A stretch of 64,000 nucleotides of DNA from Neocallimastix lanati (nom. inval.) (lineage: Eukaryota; Neocallimastigomycota; Neocallimastigomycetes; Neocallimastigales; Neocallimastigaceae), in the NCBI GenBank assembly GCA_016946835.1, contig JACVTC010000091.1, positions 229,501 through 293,500 on the forward strand. The letters are read 5' to 3'. Shown in pieces: positions 1 through 12,932 of the stretch (positions within the stretch are counted from its first letter, which is position 1; the number at the start of each line of letters is the position of its first letter). The translations under genes and the position numbers were made by a program. A model generated the notes under the pieces. That model was given only the letters and a program-made list of their open reading frames with translations. It was not told the DNA's origin and did no database searches.

Positions 1-479
1 AAAAAAAATTTTTCAAATTTTAGTAGTGACTTAGATCATACATGGTGACAATAGAATATTAATTTTACTTTAATTAGAATTTCCAATAGTTTTTTCATAT
101 CTAGTATTTATATATATATATTATATTTAATTATATTATATTACAATTGAAAAATTCTTATTTTTTTTTTTATTCTTTATCATTATAAGAATTTAAAATG
201 AGTATTTAAAAGTTATATTATTCTAATATATAATTTATTTTTATTCATTTTGTTTTTATAATAATTAATTTATTAATAGATATATTTAAAGTGGCAAGCT
301 ATTGAAATAGTTATCTCTATTATATTTAATCATATTGAAAAAATTTTTATTATACTATTCCACATTCTGCCAAATTTCAATATTTATAAATTTTTTAATT
401 AAATACTAACAAAAAAAGTATTTTATGAGTACTTTATTTAAAATTTTATAATATTCATTTAAGTAACAATTGCACATTT

Positions 480-2080
480 CGCTGAAAGAGGAGGAATGTT
501 AAGTTCTTTAGAAGAACAATAAAGAGACGAAAAGCTATTCCTATTAGAAAAATCTTCAATTCAGTATAATTCTGAATTAACTAGTGTCTGTGTACTTCTT
601 GTCCTTTCTTTGTTAGTTCCAAGTAGAGGTACATAATACCAAACTTGTCCAATTAATTATAGCAGAAAATAATATTTGTTGATTAGAGATAGGAATATGA
701 GGATTCTTAAGTATTCCTTTTAATCCTTTTATGGAATAAAGTGCTTTTCTAACATTAATGTTTATTCTCTATATGATCGGTTTCAGTTCTAAATCATTTG
801 AAAACGGTACACCTAAGTAGGTATAACAATCAATTTTAGGCAACTCTTGACTTGAAAGATAAAAAGTAGGCTTATTATTATTAATAAATTTTGAAACTTC
901 CTTCCGTACTACTAAACTGGCACATTTATTGATACTAAATTGCACTTCATTATTTCTAGTCTACTTGCTGGCTAATTTTAACAATTTATTAAGTTGAGAT
1001 TTTGTTGGTGCACATAATACAATATCATCTGCAAAGAGACCTTCACAACAATATTTATCACCAATAGAGATTCCATATTTATCACATTTATTAAAAATGT
1101 CGTTAATGAACAAGTTAAACAAAATTGGTGAGAGAGGACAACCTTTATCAACACCTTTCTTAATACTAAATGATTCTGATAATTGTCCATCAACCCTCAC
1201 CCAAGCCTTGGAAGATAAGTATAAGTTTTTAATAAATTTATAGTACTTACCTCTGATATCTAACGATGAATTTTCATTAATTCATTATACAAAGGAACTG
1301 AGTCATACGCCTTTTTAAGGTCAAAAAAAAAAAAAAAAAACATGGTACAAATATTTTTTTCAAATTTTTGTCTTTAACATATAATTATTAATGAAGTGTA
1401 AAGACTTATACATTCTTCTCGTTTATAAAATCCATATAAGAGAGATGCCACCAGAGTTATTACAATCTATTGGATCTCCCTTTTTATGAGCAGAAACTAT
1501 CGATGAGTTATTTCATGATTTTGGAAAATCAACATTCAAAATACGATTGATTAAGACTTTGAGACATTTAAAACAAAAAAAAAATAATACTATCATTTTC
1601 ACTAGATTCTTCTAAATCATCTTTACCAGGAATCAAAGCTTTGAAGAATTCCATTGGAATCCCATCAGGATTACAAGCTTTAAAGTTAAAGGTAGATGAG
1701 ATCACCTCACTAATTTCTTCTTCTCTTATGTCTTGATTAATTTCCCATTTTTGTTTCCTTGGATTTTCCAAATTCTTAAGTGCATCAGAATCTTTCCAGT
1801 AATCTTTAGAAAGACTATAACCTGAAGAATCTGACCCGAGTAATTTATAATGAGAATACCAAGCTTTTAATTGTTTATCTGAAGAAGATACTAATTATTT
1901 GTTATTGCTATTGATAGGATGAGAGACTGTGAAAAATTGAATATTAATTTTTGCATCCTTTCATAGATTAAGTGCTCTCAACGCTAACAATTATATAGTC
2001 TAGCAATAGGAATACTTACCATGACGAGCAAACACTAACTTCAATTTATATGGAAAAACATTCTAGGAGGATGAAAATTC
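480..2080 (-). pseudogene. Decayed non-LTR retrotransposon (LINE-A), reverse transcriptase region
   Basis: Read on the minus strand, this stretch carries pieces of a LINE ORF2. Codons near 1770-1640 encode EEISEVI followed by ACNPDGIPMEFFKA, the start of the RT domain. Codons near 1150-1010 encode KGCPLSPILFNLFINDI (motif B) and FADDIVL (catalytic motif C). Codons near 950-770 encode the thumb-like stretch with PTFYL and YTYLGVPFSND. The pieces lie in more than one frame and are broken by stops (for example in the stretch read from 790) and by an A-run at 1323-1340, so the copy is dead. No endonuclease domain was recognised. The same family is interrupted at 47.5-52.4 kb, and this copy serves as the uninterrupted reference there. 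The ends are approximate. Confidence 0.85.
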
Positions 2081-4646
2081 TGTTGTACAAAATTATTATT
2101 AAAAGTTTTAAAAATATTCTTAATTAAAAATCCATAATTGTTTAATATTTAAAAAAAAATATTAAAATATATCTTTATCATTAAATATCTAAATAATTAT
2201 TATATTATTACTTTTATTTATATACTTTTATTAATAACTTTTATATCTATATCATTAATTTTATAAATAAACTAAATTTTCTATTACATATCTTTATTAT
2301 TATATTTTTATTTATAAATTATACACTTTAAAATAAAGTTTTCTATAAAATGTATATAAAAATAACAATTTTTTAAATATTTTCATTAGTAACAGTGTAT
2401 CTATATCATTAATTTTTTGAGTACTATAAAATTAACGAGCAGAGAAAATTGAAAAAACTTCTTTTCTTTAAAAATTTTATTTTAATGTTTTATTTTAAAT
2501 AATATTTTATTTTTAAATAATATTTTATTTATATATTTATTTAAATATTTATATAACTTTTAATTTTAATTTTCATATTAATATAAGGATTATTTTTTTT
2601 AAAGAATGAATATTATATATATATGTATATTTTTTAAGAATATTTAAAAAATATTTTTTTATTTTTAAGATATATAAACATTTTTAATTTTTAAAACTTT
2701 TTTTTTGTTTAAATACATTTTTTAGATTTCAAGAATATTTTATCTTTAAATATTAGGAAACTAGTATTTTTAGTTTATATTTTAGTTTTCATCTAATCAA
2801 TATTTTAATTTTTATTACAATTTTAAATATTATATACTTTATTACAAATAAATAGGATATATAATAATAATATAAAGTTTATATAATTTATAATATAAAT
2901 AATTTAGTTTAAAAAATTTTTTTTATAAGCTTCTTTTATACAATTTATTATTAAAACATGTATTTAATATAATAAAATATGTACGCTCCATTGAAATGAA
3001 TTTAATATTTTTATATTCAAAAAATATAAAAATATTAAATTATGTATTATTAAAATAAATAAAAAATATTGATAAAAAAGTAGATATTTATTTTATTATT
3101 TTTTAGCATTAAAAAATATTTTACTTTTAATAATATTTTATTTTTAAAGAATATTTTATTTATATATTTATTTTAAAGAAATATATAACTTTTTAATTTT
3201 TTTATTATTATAAAAAATATTTATATAAAGAATTTTTTTTATTACATGCTTATAAACCGTTTTAATTTTAAATGTTTTCTATTTTAAATACTTTTTATTG
3301 ATTTCAATAATATTTTATTTTTTTTATTTTTTTTATATAATAAATCTAAAAAGAATAATAAAATTAAAAAATCCTAATTTGACATTATTTATTTAATAAT
3401 TTATTTATTAATTTATTTATTAAAATTTTGAAACCACATTTTCCGAAATGCAACACTCCTTTGAAATAATTAGTATATGAATGAATGAAGTAAAAAATAA
3501 AAATATATGTAATTTATTTAATTCATTTATTTAATATTTATTAACAAGTTTAAAAAATTTTAAAAATTATTAAAATTATTAATTTGATTTGGTATTTAAA
3601 TATATATATTTATTATCCATTTTATATATACTAAATTACAAATTAATTTTATTGTGTGTATAAAAAAGTTTAATAAATAAATTAAAAGAATTACGGCGTT
3701 TTTTTTTTTTTTTTAAATTAATTTTTAAATATTTTTAAACCTATCAACTATCATTTCATTAGACACCGTTTTAAAACAATTTTTTTTTAATTTATATATA
3801 TAAACTTATTTTCCTTTTTTAATCAGTTTTTAAAGTTTATTATAATTCATTAAAACTTCATAAAAAAAAAAATATATATATATATAATAAATAACAGTTA
3901 TAATAATGTAATAAAATAATAAATTATAATAAGAATAAATAAATAATTAATTCATGTAATATATAATTTTTCTATGTTAATATTCATTTATTGAAATTTT
4001 TAGAAGATACTGATTCCCAAAGAATGAAAGAATGAGTATTTATTAATAATAGCTTTATTTTTCTGTTATTGGAAAATTATCATTTATTTATATTGTTTAT
4101 TATTTAAACATCATGTATGAAAATCAGTGATTGTATTTATTTTATTAGTAATTTGAAATAACAAATAAAATTAATTTTATTATTTAAATTATTTTTTTTT
4201 ATGTATATATTTTATTTTCCATATTAAACTAAATAAAGATAAAAACTTTAAAAATATTATGTTATAAAAAAGGAGAATAAATTAATATTTAATTTATATA
4301 AAAATAACCTTAAAATATAATATAAAATAAGATAATAAATAAAAAAATATATAAAGTATTTTTATTATATGTATTATGTATGTATTATGCATATAATATA
4401 TATTTTTTTTTATTTAAAGATAAATAATTTCAAAGATTTGATTTTTATAAATTTCGAATTAAATATAAACATTTTTTTTTTTTTATAATAATAAAAGTAA
4501 TCAGAAAATTAGAAATATTTATATTTATATTTTTGTAATAATTTAAGGAAATAATAATAAAGTGAATTTATAAGTATTTTAACATTTTAACAAAGGATAA
4601 ATTATATTTATTAAAAAAGATAATAATAATAAAATAAAATTAATTA
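2081..4646. other. AT-rich intergenic spacer
   Basis: This stretch is almost entirely A and T, with short homopolymers and TA/TTA simple sequence. I see no coding-like frame, RNA gene or recognisable repeat family. The last few hundred bases probably hold the promoter and 5' UTR of the LRR gene, but no element can be named. Confidence 0.6.
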
Positions 4647-5178
4647 ATGACAATGGAAATAAAAAAAGTATTGTCTTTATCTTCTTTATTTATTTTATGT
4701 AATTTAATTTCAAAATCTTTTCAACAAGGACTTGAATATAATGATGAAATTAATGATGAAATTGACAATGAAATTGATATTGGAAAAAGTAGTAAATTTA
4801 ATAATACTAATAAAAAAAAGTATATAAACGATATTATTTTTGGAAATCAATTGCTAAAGAATGAATGTTGTGACAAGCAATTCATTAAATGCTTAGGAAC
4901 TACTATTACTGAAATGTAAATATATTTTATTTATTTATTTTATATGAACTTTTTTTTTGAATGAATGAATGAATAATAAATAATAAATAATAAATAATAA
5001 ATAATAAATAAATAAATAATAGATAATAAATAAATAAATATATAAATAAATATATAAATAAATAAATAAATTAAATAAATAAATAAATAAATAAAAACAA
5101 TAAAAATATTGTAAAGCAATAAAAATATTGTTAAGCAATAAAAATATTGTAAAGCAATAAAAATATTGTAAAACAATA

Positions 5179-5220
<42 letters not shown>

Positions 5221-5256
5221 AAAAAATAATAACAAATATAACAACAAATAAATAAC

Positions 5257-5288
<32 letters not shown>

Positions 5289-5559
5289 AATAATTATTAT
5301 AAATAAATTAGTAATGCTCCAAATGAAAAGTTATCTGGTTCTTTGTCTTCAACTTTAGGAGATATTACTTCTTTAGAAACTATGTATGTAATATATATTA
5401 ATTATATTTATTAAAGATAAATATATTATTTTAAATAAAGAACATAATATAATAAACTAATTTTTCAATTTTATATATTTTTTTATTTTATTTTGAATTT
5501 TTATTTATATATATCTATATATATATAACATTTTTTATTTAAAAATAATGATATTATAC

Positions 5560-5604
<45 letters not shown>

Positions 5605-7384
5605 AATTTAAGTTCCAATTATTTAACTGGAACTATTCCAAAAACATTTATAAAATTAACACAATTAAAAACATTGTATGTACATAAAATAAATTTAAAT
5701 ATATTCTATAATTTTTTAATTATAATCATTCATTAATTAAAACTTATAATAATATATTATTATTATATTATAAAGATATTTATATGATAATGAGATAACC
5801 GATACACTTCCAATATATCTTGGAAATCTTTCTCAATTAGAAAAATTGTAAATTAATTGTTTTTGTTGGAAAAATTTAAGAATATTTAGGATATAATTAT
5901 TAATATTATATATTTTTTATATATGTAAATAAATAGATATTTATATAATAACAATATTAATGGTGAAATTCCTGGATCTATAGGCAACTTGAAAAATTTA
6001 TCTTACTTGTTAGTAAAAATTTTTTATATTTTAATTTATAAAAATTATTTTATTGTTTTATATTTAATGTATATTTTTTATATTGATTATTGTTATTGTT
6101 ATTATCATTTAAAATAGGCTTTTAGGAAACAATAAACTTTCAGGTAGTATTCCTGAATCCATTGGTTTTCTTCGATCCATAATAACTTTGTAAATTTTGA
6201 TTAAATAATTTATTATCAATATCATAGTGTCATTGTATATAATTTATTAAATTTTATTTTTATATTTTAGATCATTAAATACAAATAAATTAACAGGAGA
6301 AATTCCAAAGTCTATTGGAAAGCTTAAAACTTTAGAAAACTTGTAAGTTCTCTTTTTCTTTTTATTAATTTTTAATTATTATTATTATTAATTTTTTTTT
6401 TAAAAAAAAAAAAATTTATTCATTAAAATATATTATTATATAAATTTATTAGAAATTTAGAAAATAATAAATTATCTGGAAATATTCCCGAATCTATAAG
6501 CGATTTAGAAAAACTTAAAATATTGTAAGAAATTCTAAAAATCATATAATTTTAAATAGTTAAAAATAATATTAATAATATATATATATAATATAGATTT
6601 TTAAATAATAATAAGTTTTCAGGAAGTATTCCAAAGTCATTTGAAAAATTAACCAATATTGAAGAATTGTAAGCTATATCTTTATAAAAATTTATATTGA
6701 ATTTATTTTTTATTTATGTTAAATTTTAACATTATTTCAATATTATATAGGTATTTAAATGAAAATAATTTAAGTGGTGTTTTACCAAAATCCCTTAGTA
6801 CATTAAATAATCTACATTTATTGTAAGAATTACATAATATATAAAGATATGATTTTTTAAAAATAATTTTTTTTTTTAATACTATTCAAAATTAGTTGAA
6901 AAATATTTATAATTTAATATATGTTTATATAATATTATGGGAAAATTAATTTTCTAATATGATTAATTAATTAAATTTTTTATTTCATTACTATAATTTA
7001 TTACTATAATTATGATATAATTTATTAATAATTTTGTTATAAATATATACATTAAAATATATACGAAAATTTAAAAGTTATGTTAATGATAATGAAAATC
7101 TCTATGGTTATGTAATTGAAAATGAGAATATTATTGATTGTGATTATAGTAATACAAAAATTTGTTATTTAGAAAAATCAACTGCTTGTCGCTCTGGAGC
7201 TTTGCCATGTACAAAGGAATTAATTAATAAAATAGAGGAAATTTCAAGGAATGGAATAACTGAAGAAGATATAGAAAAAGAAGTTGAAAATAATGAAGAA
7301 TCTAATATTCAAGATGAAGAAGAATCGCAGCAAGATATTGAAGAAGAACTTGAACTTGAAATTGATGATACCTTAGATGTATAA
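4647..7384 (+). CDS. Secreted leucine-rich-repeat protein, 11 exons, about 407 aa
   Basis: Predicted exons are 4647-4915, 5312-5383, 5604-5675, 5776-5847, 5937-6008, 6118-6189, 6271-6342, 6453-6524, 6597-6668, 6751-6822 and 7078-7384. They give 1224 nt with one open frame. Residues 1-27 are a signal peptide (hydrophobic core LSLSSLFILCNLI). An acidic Asp/Glu/Asn linker and a Cys cap (ECCDKQFIKC) follow. Residues 90-305 are nine 24-residue repeats of the N-x-LSG-x-IP-xS type, the 'plant-type' LRR. The tail has four Cys and then an acidic Glu-rich end. All nine middle exons are exactly 72 nt and every intron is phase 2, cutting the same Leu-type codon of each repeat. All introns start with GT and end with AG. 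LRRs bind proteins or glycans; the signal peptide implies secretion or a cell-surface role, but the ligand is unknown. The last codons carry no membrane anchor. Confidence 0.85.
5384..5603 (+). other. LRR gene intron 2 with a 40-A run abutting its 3' splice site
   Basis: The donor is GTATGT at 5384. The acceptor AG at 5602-5603 is preceded by an uninterrupted A-run from 5563 to 5602, so there is no pyrimidine tract. The acceptor is chosen because it gives the exact 72-nt exon length and frame shared by the other eight repeat exons. Confidence 0.7.
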
Positions 7385-9040
7385 GAAGCATCAAAAGAAG
7401 CATCAAAAGAGTCTGTTGAATACAAAATTTAATTTAAAAAATCCAGTAAGGATTAAAATGAAAAAGATTACAACAATCTTCTTTTTAAAGAGAAAAATAA
7501 AATCATTTGAATTTTAGCAACAATAATTATTTTTGATATGAAATTTCAAATGAAAAAAAAAAAAAAAAAAAAAAAAAAATTCATTTTTATATTTTATCAT
7601 TTATTATTTATTATCTTTAAGTTAAAAAACATGTAAATTTTTTTTTTTTTTTGTAATTTAAATGAATTCTCAAATTACATTATTATTTTTGTGAAAAATT
7701 TTTAATATTGTATTTAGATATATATAGATATTAGATATATATAGATATTAGATATATATATATTTATTTTTATCATTTTTATATTATTATTATTATTATT
7801 ATTATTATTTTATGTAGATATTAGATATAAACATTCTTTTGATTTAATTTTATAAATATGTACTTAATTTTTTTAATAAATGAATAAATAAATAAATAAA
7901 GATTATATTGATTATTAGTGTTAAATAATTAAATAAAGTATAATAAAAATATATATATATTAATTTAAGTTTATAAAAGGTAATAATAAAATGAAATTTA
8001 AATAGAAAAAAAAATAAAATTAATATTGGGTTTTTGGTTATTTTTATTAACATAAAAAGTAATGTTGCAAGTTTTCTTTTGCAATTGATCTAAGACAAAT
8101 AAACAAAAAAAAAAAAAATTGTGTGGGTTGATAGAATAGACAAATAAGGGTAAACATCTTTTTAGAAAAAATAATATTAAACCCCCCTTTTTTTTTTTTA
8201 TATTAATAATTATTAAAAAAAATTATTAAATGAATACTATTGATGAAAATGCTTTTATTTTTCTTATTATTGTAATTATAATATAATTAATTTTATTTTA
8301 GAACTTTAAATATGATTATCAATGGTATTTATTTATTGAAATTCTTTTTACATACTAATTATTACGAAAAAAGAAAATTAAAAGTAATTATAAGATATTA
8401 AAAGTTGTATAATAAATTCAAAAATAAATACACACATAACCATTTTTCATTTAAAAATATGATATTAATTAAAGTTTTTTCATATATAAAAAGATTTTTT
8501 TATTAAAATTTATGTAGGTTATTATATAAAATTATTTTATATTTTTTTTAATTTAAAATAATATATTATTTTATAAAGTATATTTAATTATATAATATAT
8601 TCATACCAAAAATTTTAAAGTTTTTTCTTTTATACTTTTTTTTATAGTAGTTATATATCTTTTAAAAAGAAAAACAATTTTTAATTGCCAGTGAATTTAT
8701 AAATCAATTAAATGAATTAATATGATTGGCTAATAATGTATTTTTTTTTAAAAAAAGTTAAAAATTTTCCAAAAAAAAAAAAAAAATAATAAAAATAAAT
8801 TGAAAGGAACAAAAAAAAAATTTTTTTCTTTGCACAAAATATAAAATATTTGTATTATTATTTATTTATATAGTTCTGTTATATATATAAATAAATAATA
8901 AATTTAAAAAAAAAAAAAAATAAAAATAAAAGAAAATAAATTACAAATATAAAATATTTTTTATTCTTTTTATTAAATTTTTTTAGATTATTAAATTTTT
9001 TAGAATTTCATTATTATAATATTTATAAATTAAAATCAAA
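7385..9040. other. Intergenic spacer between the LRR and ABC-F genes
   Basis: AT-rich spacer with A-runs, a GATATTAGATATATATA-like short repeat near 7715-7760, and a less AT-rich patch near 8050-8160 that shows no coding frame. The last 150 bases before 9041 are A/T homopolymers typical of the 5' flanks in this window. No gene is seen. Confidence 0.5.
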
Positions 9041-11570
9041 ATGGCTGTCAAGAAGGATAGAAAGAGAAGAAACTCAAAAACTTCAAAGAAGAATGAAACT
9101 TTAAATATGGAAAAGTTATCATTAGAAGAAGAAAGTGGTCGTGTTTGTGCTGGTGTTTTAACTTCTCACAAAGATTCCCGTGATATTAAAATTGAACAAT
9201 TTTCACTTTCATTCCACTCTGATATCTTAATTCATGATTCTACTCTTGAATTGAATTTTGGTCGTAGATATGGTCTTATTGGTGAAAATGGTTGTGGTAA
9301 GAGTACTTTACTTAAGGCTATTGCTTCTGGTGAAGTTTGTTTACCAAACCACATTGATACATATTTATTAGATAAAGAATACCCACCAACTGATATGACT
9401 GCTTTAGATGCAGTTATTAATGATGCAAAAGTTGAATTAAAGGTAAAAAAAAAAAAAAAGATAATAATATAAATTTATATTTAATAATTGAGTAATATAT
9501 GTAATCTTTCAAGTATTATAGTGGGATATTATGAAAGAAAGTGTTTTCAATATAAATATATATATAATAAAAAATAAAGTAGAAAAGATTTTAAAATTTA
9601 AAACAATAAATTAAAAATAAAATAATTCATAATAATAAAAAGAAAACTTATTAAATAAAGATAATATTTTCAGGAAAAATAAAAATATTATAATATAATT
9701 CATAAAGTATCATGAACACAAATAATATAAATAATTTACAGTTTGATAATAATTTCTAATTGATTTATTTTTAAATTGCCATAAAATAAATTAATATATA
9801 TAAAAAGAGAGAAGAATTAGGCATATTAAAAAAAAAAAAATAAGAATTAATGATTAATTTTAAATTACTAAAAAGGAAAGATTTTAAAAATATATGATAA
9901 TGATATTTATTGAAATCAATTGATAATTAAATAAATTAAATTTCTTTTTTTTTTTTTAAAAAAAAAATAATGATCTAAATTTAGAGATTAGAAAAACAAA
10001 TGGAAACTCTTATGGTAGAAGATCCAGAATCACCTTTATTAGATGATATTTATGACAGAATGGAAGAATTAGATGAAAGTACATTTGAATCTAAGGCAGC
10101 TACTATTCTTCATGGTTTAGGTTTTACTAAGGAATCTATGTTTAAAAAGACAAAGGATCTTTCTGGTGGTTGGCGTATGCGTGTTTCTTTAGCTAAAGCT
10201 TTATTCGTCAGACCAACTCTTTTACTTCTTGATCAACCAACTAATCATCTTGATCTTGGTGCTTGTGTATGGTTAGAAGAATATCTTAAGGGTTACAACA
10301 GAATTTTATTATTAATTTCTCACTCACAAGATTTCTTAAATAATGTTTGTACTAATATTATTGATTTCACTAGAAAAAAGCAATTAGTTTATTACACTGG
10401 TAACTATGATACCTATGTCAAGACTCGTGAAGAATTAGAAACTAACCAAATGAAGGCTTTCGAAAAGCAGCAAAATGAAATTGAACACTTAAATAAATTC
10501 ATTAGAAGTGCTGGTACTTATTCTAACCTTGTTCGTCAAGCTAAAAGTAAACAAAAGATTATTGATAAAATGGAAGCCGCTGGTCTTGTTGAGAAAGTTG
10601 AAAAGAAACGTCAATGGAGATTCAAATTCCAAGAAGTTGAAAAATTACCACCACCAGTTCTTTCTTTCACTGATGTTAGTTTTTCATACAGTGGTAAGGA
10701 AGAAGATTGTTTATACAGACATTTAGATCTTGGTGCTGATATGGATTCAAGAATTGCTCTTGTCGGTCCAAATGGTGCTGGAAAGGTAATTATTCATTAT
10801 GTATTAAAAAAAATATAGAATTAATTCATATTATTTATTAAATATTTATTAAAACTAATCAATACATTTTTTTTTATAATTAATATTTATTATAAAATCT
10901 AAAATAATTATAATTTCATTATAAAATTTAAAAACAATTATATAAATTATAAATTATACTTATAAAATTAAATAAACAAATATTCACATAAATAAAAAAA
11001 TCCAATAAAATAAAAATAATAAAATAGTCAACTTTATTAAAATTGATGGCTGGTGAATTAGTTCCAATTAGTGGTCAAATTTCTCGTCACACTCACTTAA
11101 AGATTGGTCGTTACAATCAACACTCTGCAGAACAATTAGATATGGAAAAGAATCCAGTTGTTTATATGAGAGATAAATTCCCAGAATTATCTCAAGAAGT
11201 TCAATTTTGGAGATCTCAAGTAGGTCGTTTTGGTATTACCAGTAATTTACAAGCTACTCCAATTAAATATTTAAGTGATGGTCAAAAAAGTAGAGTTGTA
11301 TTCTGTGAATTAGCTTTAGAACACCCATTCATGTTATTATTGGATGAACCTACTAATGCCCTTGATATTGAAACTATCGATTCTTTAGCTGATGCTATTA
11401 ATAATTTCAATGGTGGTGTTGTTTTAGTTAGTCACGATTTCCGTCTTATTTCACAAGTTGCTGAAGAAATTTGGGTATGTGAAAATGGTACTGTTACTAA
11501 ATGGGATGGTACTATTGAACAATACAAGGAAAAACTTAGACAAGATGTTATGAAGGACTTCAAGCTCTAA
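9041..11570 (+). CDS. ARB1: ABC-F family ATPase, ABCF2/Arb1 type, 3 exons, 581 aa
   Basis: Predicted exons are 9041-9442, 9985-10785 and 11028-11570, with phase-0 introns; the second intron splits the second Walker A between Lys and Ser. The protein has a Lys/Arg-rich start, then two ABC domains and no membrane segment. Domain 1 has Walker A GENGCGKS (81-88), signature LSGGW (193-197) and Walker B LLLLDQPTNHLD. Domain 2 has Walker A GPNGAGKS (395-402), signature LSDGQ (483-487) and Walker B LLLLDEPTNALD. The motifs GVLTSHKDSRDIKIE, ACVWLEEYL, SHSQDFLNNVCTNI and ALDIETIDSLADAIN are typical of ABCF2/Arb1, a cytoplasmic ribosome-biogenesis ATPase in yeast. Length is close to family size (about 600). 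An oddity is Gln218 in domain 1, where most ABC proteins have the catalytic Glu; domain 2 keeps Glu508. Confidence 0.93.
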
Positions 11571-12059
11571 GTTTTTTTTTTTTTTTTTTAATATTATTAT
11601 TATCATATAATATAAATTATCATAAATATTTTATAATTTATATATATAAGCAATTTTTGTTTTAAAAAAGGAAAAGGGGGAAAAAATATGAAAAACAATT
11701 CTACATTTATATATATATAATCAATTTATATATAATATATCCTTTATTTAATTTTATAAAAAATTTAAAGATAAAGTATTTAATATAATTGTAATAATGA
11801 AATAGAAAAAGAAAAAAATTTATTTGTTTAAATAAAAAGTTAAAAAAAAAAAAATTAAATTAAAAATAATAATAATAGTAATAATAATAATAAATAATAA
11901 TTTATTAATGAATTTAATAAACATTGCAAATAAAAAATTTAATAAAAAAATTAAATATATACATTAAAATTTTAAAAAATTAAATATATTTATTTATTTG
12001 TATTTTGGTATATGAAGGTATAGAGTAGAAGATTAATATTTAAATTAAGTTTACATATT
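11571..12059. other. AT-rich spacer downstream of the ABC-F gene
   Basis: The stop codon at 11568-11570 is followed by a T-run (11573-11589) and plain AT sequence. No gene is seen. Confidence 0.5.
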
Positions 12060-12410
12060 ATTCCTGCCTCTGAAGGAGAAGACCATAATTTCTTTAAGAG
12101 TAGTCAATTCAAACCCTAATCCAGAATAAGAATTCCTTTTAAAACAGAAATCTTATAATCAGGAGGTGAGGTTCGTTGCATATGAACTTATTTCTAAATC
12201 TATTTATACACTTTATTTAGAATATTACTTTTATTTCACATTACTATTCTAAATATTATTATGTTCAAATTGGACAAATAATATTGATTTTTTTTTATTA
12301 ATTATATGTATTTGTGTGTGTGTGTGTTTTTTAATAAAAATTTTTTCATGTAATTGATAAATTAATAAATAAATAAAGATAAAAGTTTGTATTAATTGCG
12401 GCTGTAAAAT
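12060..12410 (+). repeat. LINE-A 3'-end repeat, plus strand
   Basis: This block matches the reverse complement of 49268-49603 in order. Shared landmarks are GCCTCTGAAGG, GACCATAATTTCTTT, AGTCAATTCAAACCCT, GAGGTTCGTTGC, TTATACACTTTATTT, ATTATGTTCAAATTGGA and the terminal GCGGCTGTAAAA. At 49 kb the same terminus is followed by a long A-tail and lies downstream of LINE-A coding sequence, so this is most likely the 3' UTR of a strongly 5'-truncated LINE-A insertion. A partner SINE sharing that tail is an alternative. Confidence 0.75.
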
Positions 12411-12726
12411 ATATATATATATACATATTTAGATTGACTATTAAATTAAATATTATATGATTTCATTTTTTTATATGATTATTTTCTTTTATTTTCTTTT
12501 CTTTTGCTTTCTTATGCTTTCTTTTCTTTTATTTCATTTTATAAATATATATATAAATATAATTTGTTAAATTTTAATTTTATTATATATATATTTATTT
12601 TTATCTATATGGATTTATTTTTTTTAGATTATATTTCATTAATAATATGTTATTTTATATATTTATAATCAATTATAAGGAATTGAAATATAAATATATA
12701 TATATAAGGAAAGAAGTACAGGGTAA

Positions 12727-12932
12727 CATAAAAAGAAGAGATTTAGTAAGACTAGGCTTTCACAAGAGTTAAAAAACGATGATGATAATAATCCATTTGA
12801 ATTGAAAGCTAGAAATGGTATTCATATGGAAATTTTTATTTCTTCTATAGACTACGAAAAAAAAAAAAATTATTTAGTAAATTTATGGAATTGGATTAAG
12901 GATTCTCATGATTCTCTCCTTACTCAAATGTA
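12727..12932 (+). pseudogene. Unidentified open stretch, possible gene relic
   Basis: The frame is open for about 68 codons from a stop at 12724 to TAA at 12930-12932. It is less AT-rich than its surroundings and reads as a Lys-rich start, then NDDDNNPFELKARNGIHMEI and LVNLWNWIKDSHDSLLTQ. There is no good start codon and I recognise no family. It may be a decayed exon or chance. Confidence 0.25.

Noticed and set aside
12060-12410. SINE with pol III A and B boxes
   Set aside because: Only a B-box-like word was seen and the A-box match is poor; the same block continues from LINE coding sequence at 49.6/52.0 kb once the inserted LINE-B is removed, which favours a LINE 3' UTR.
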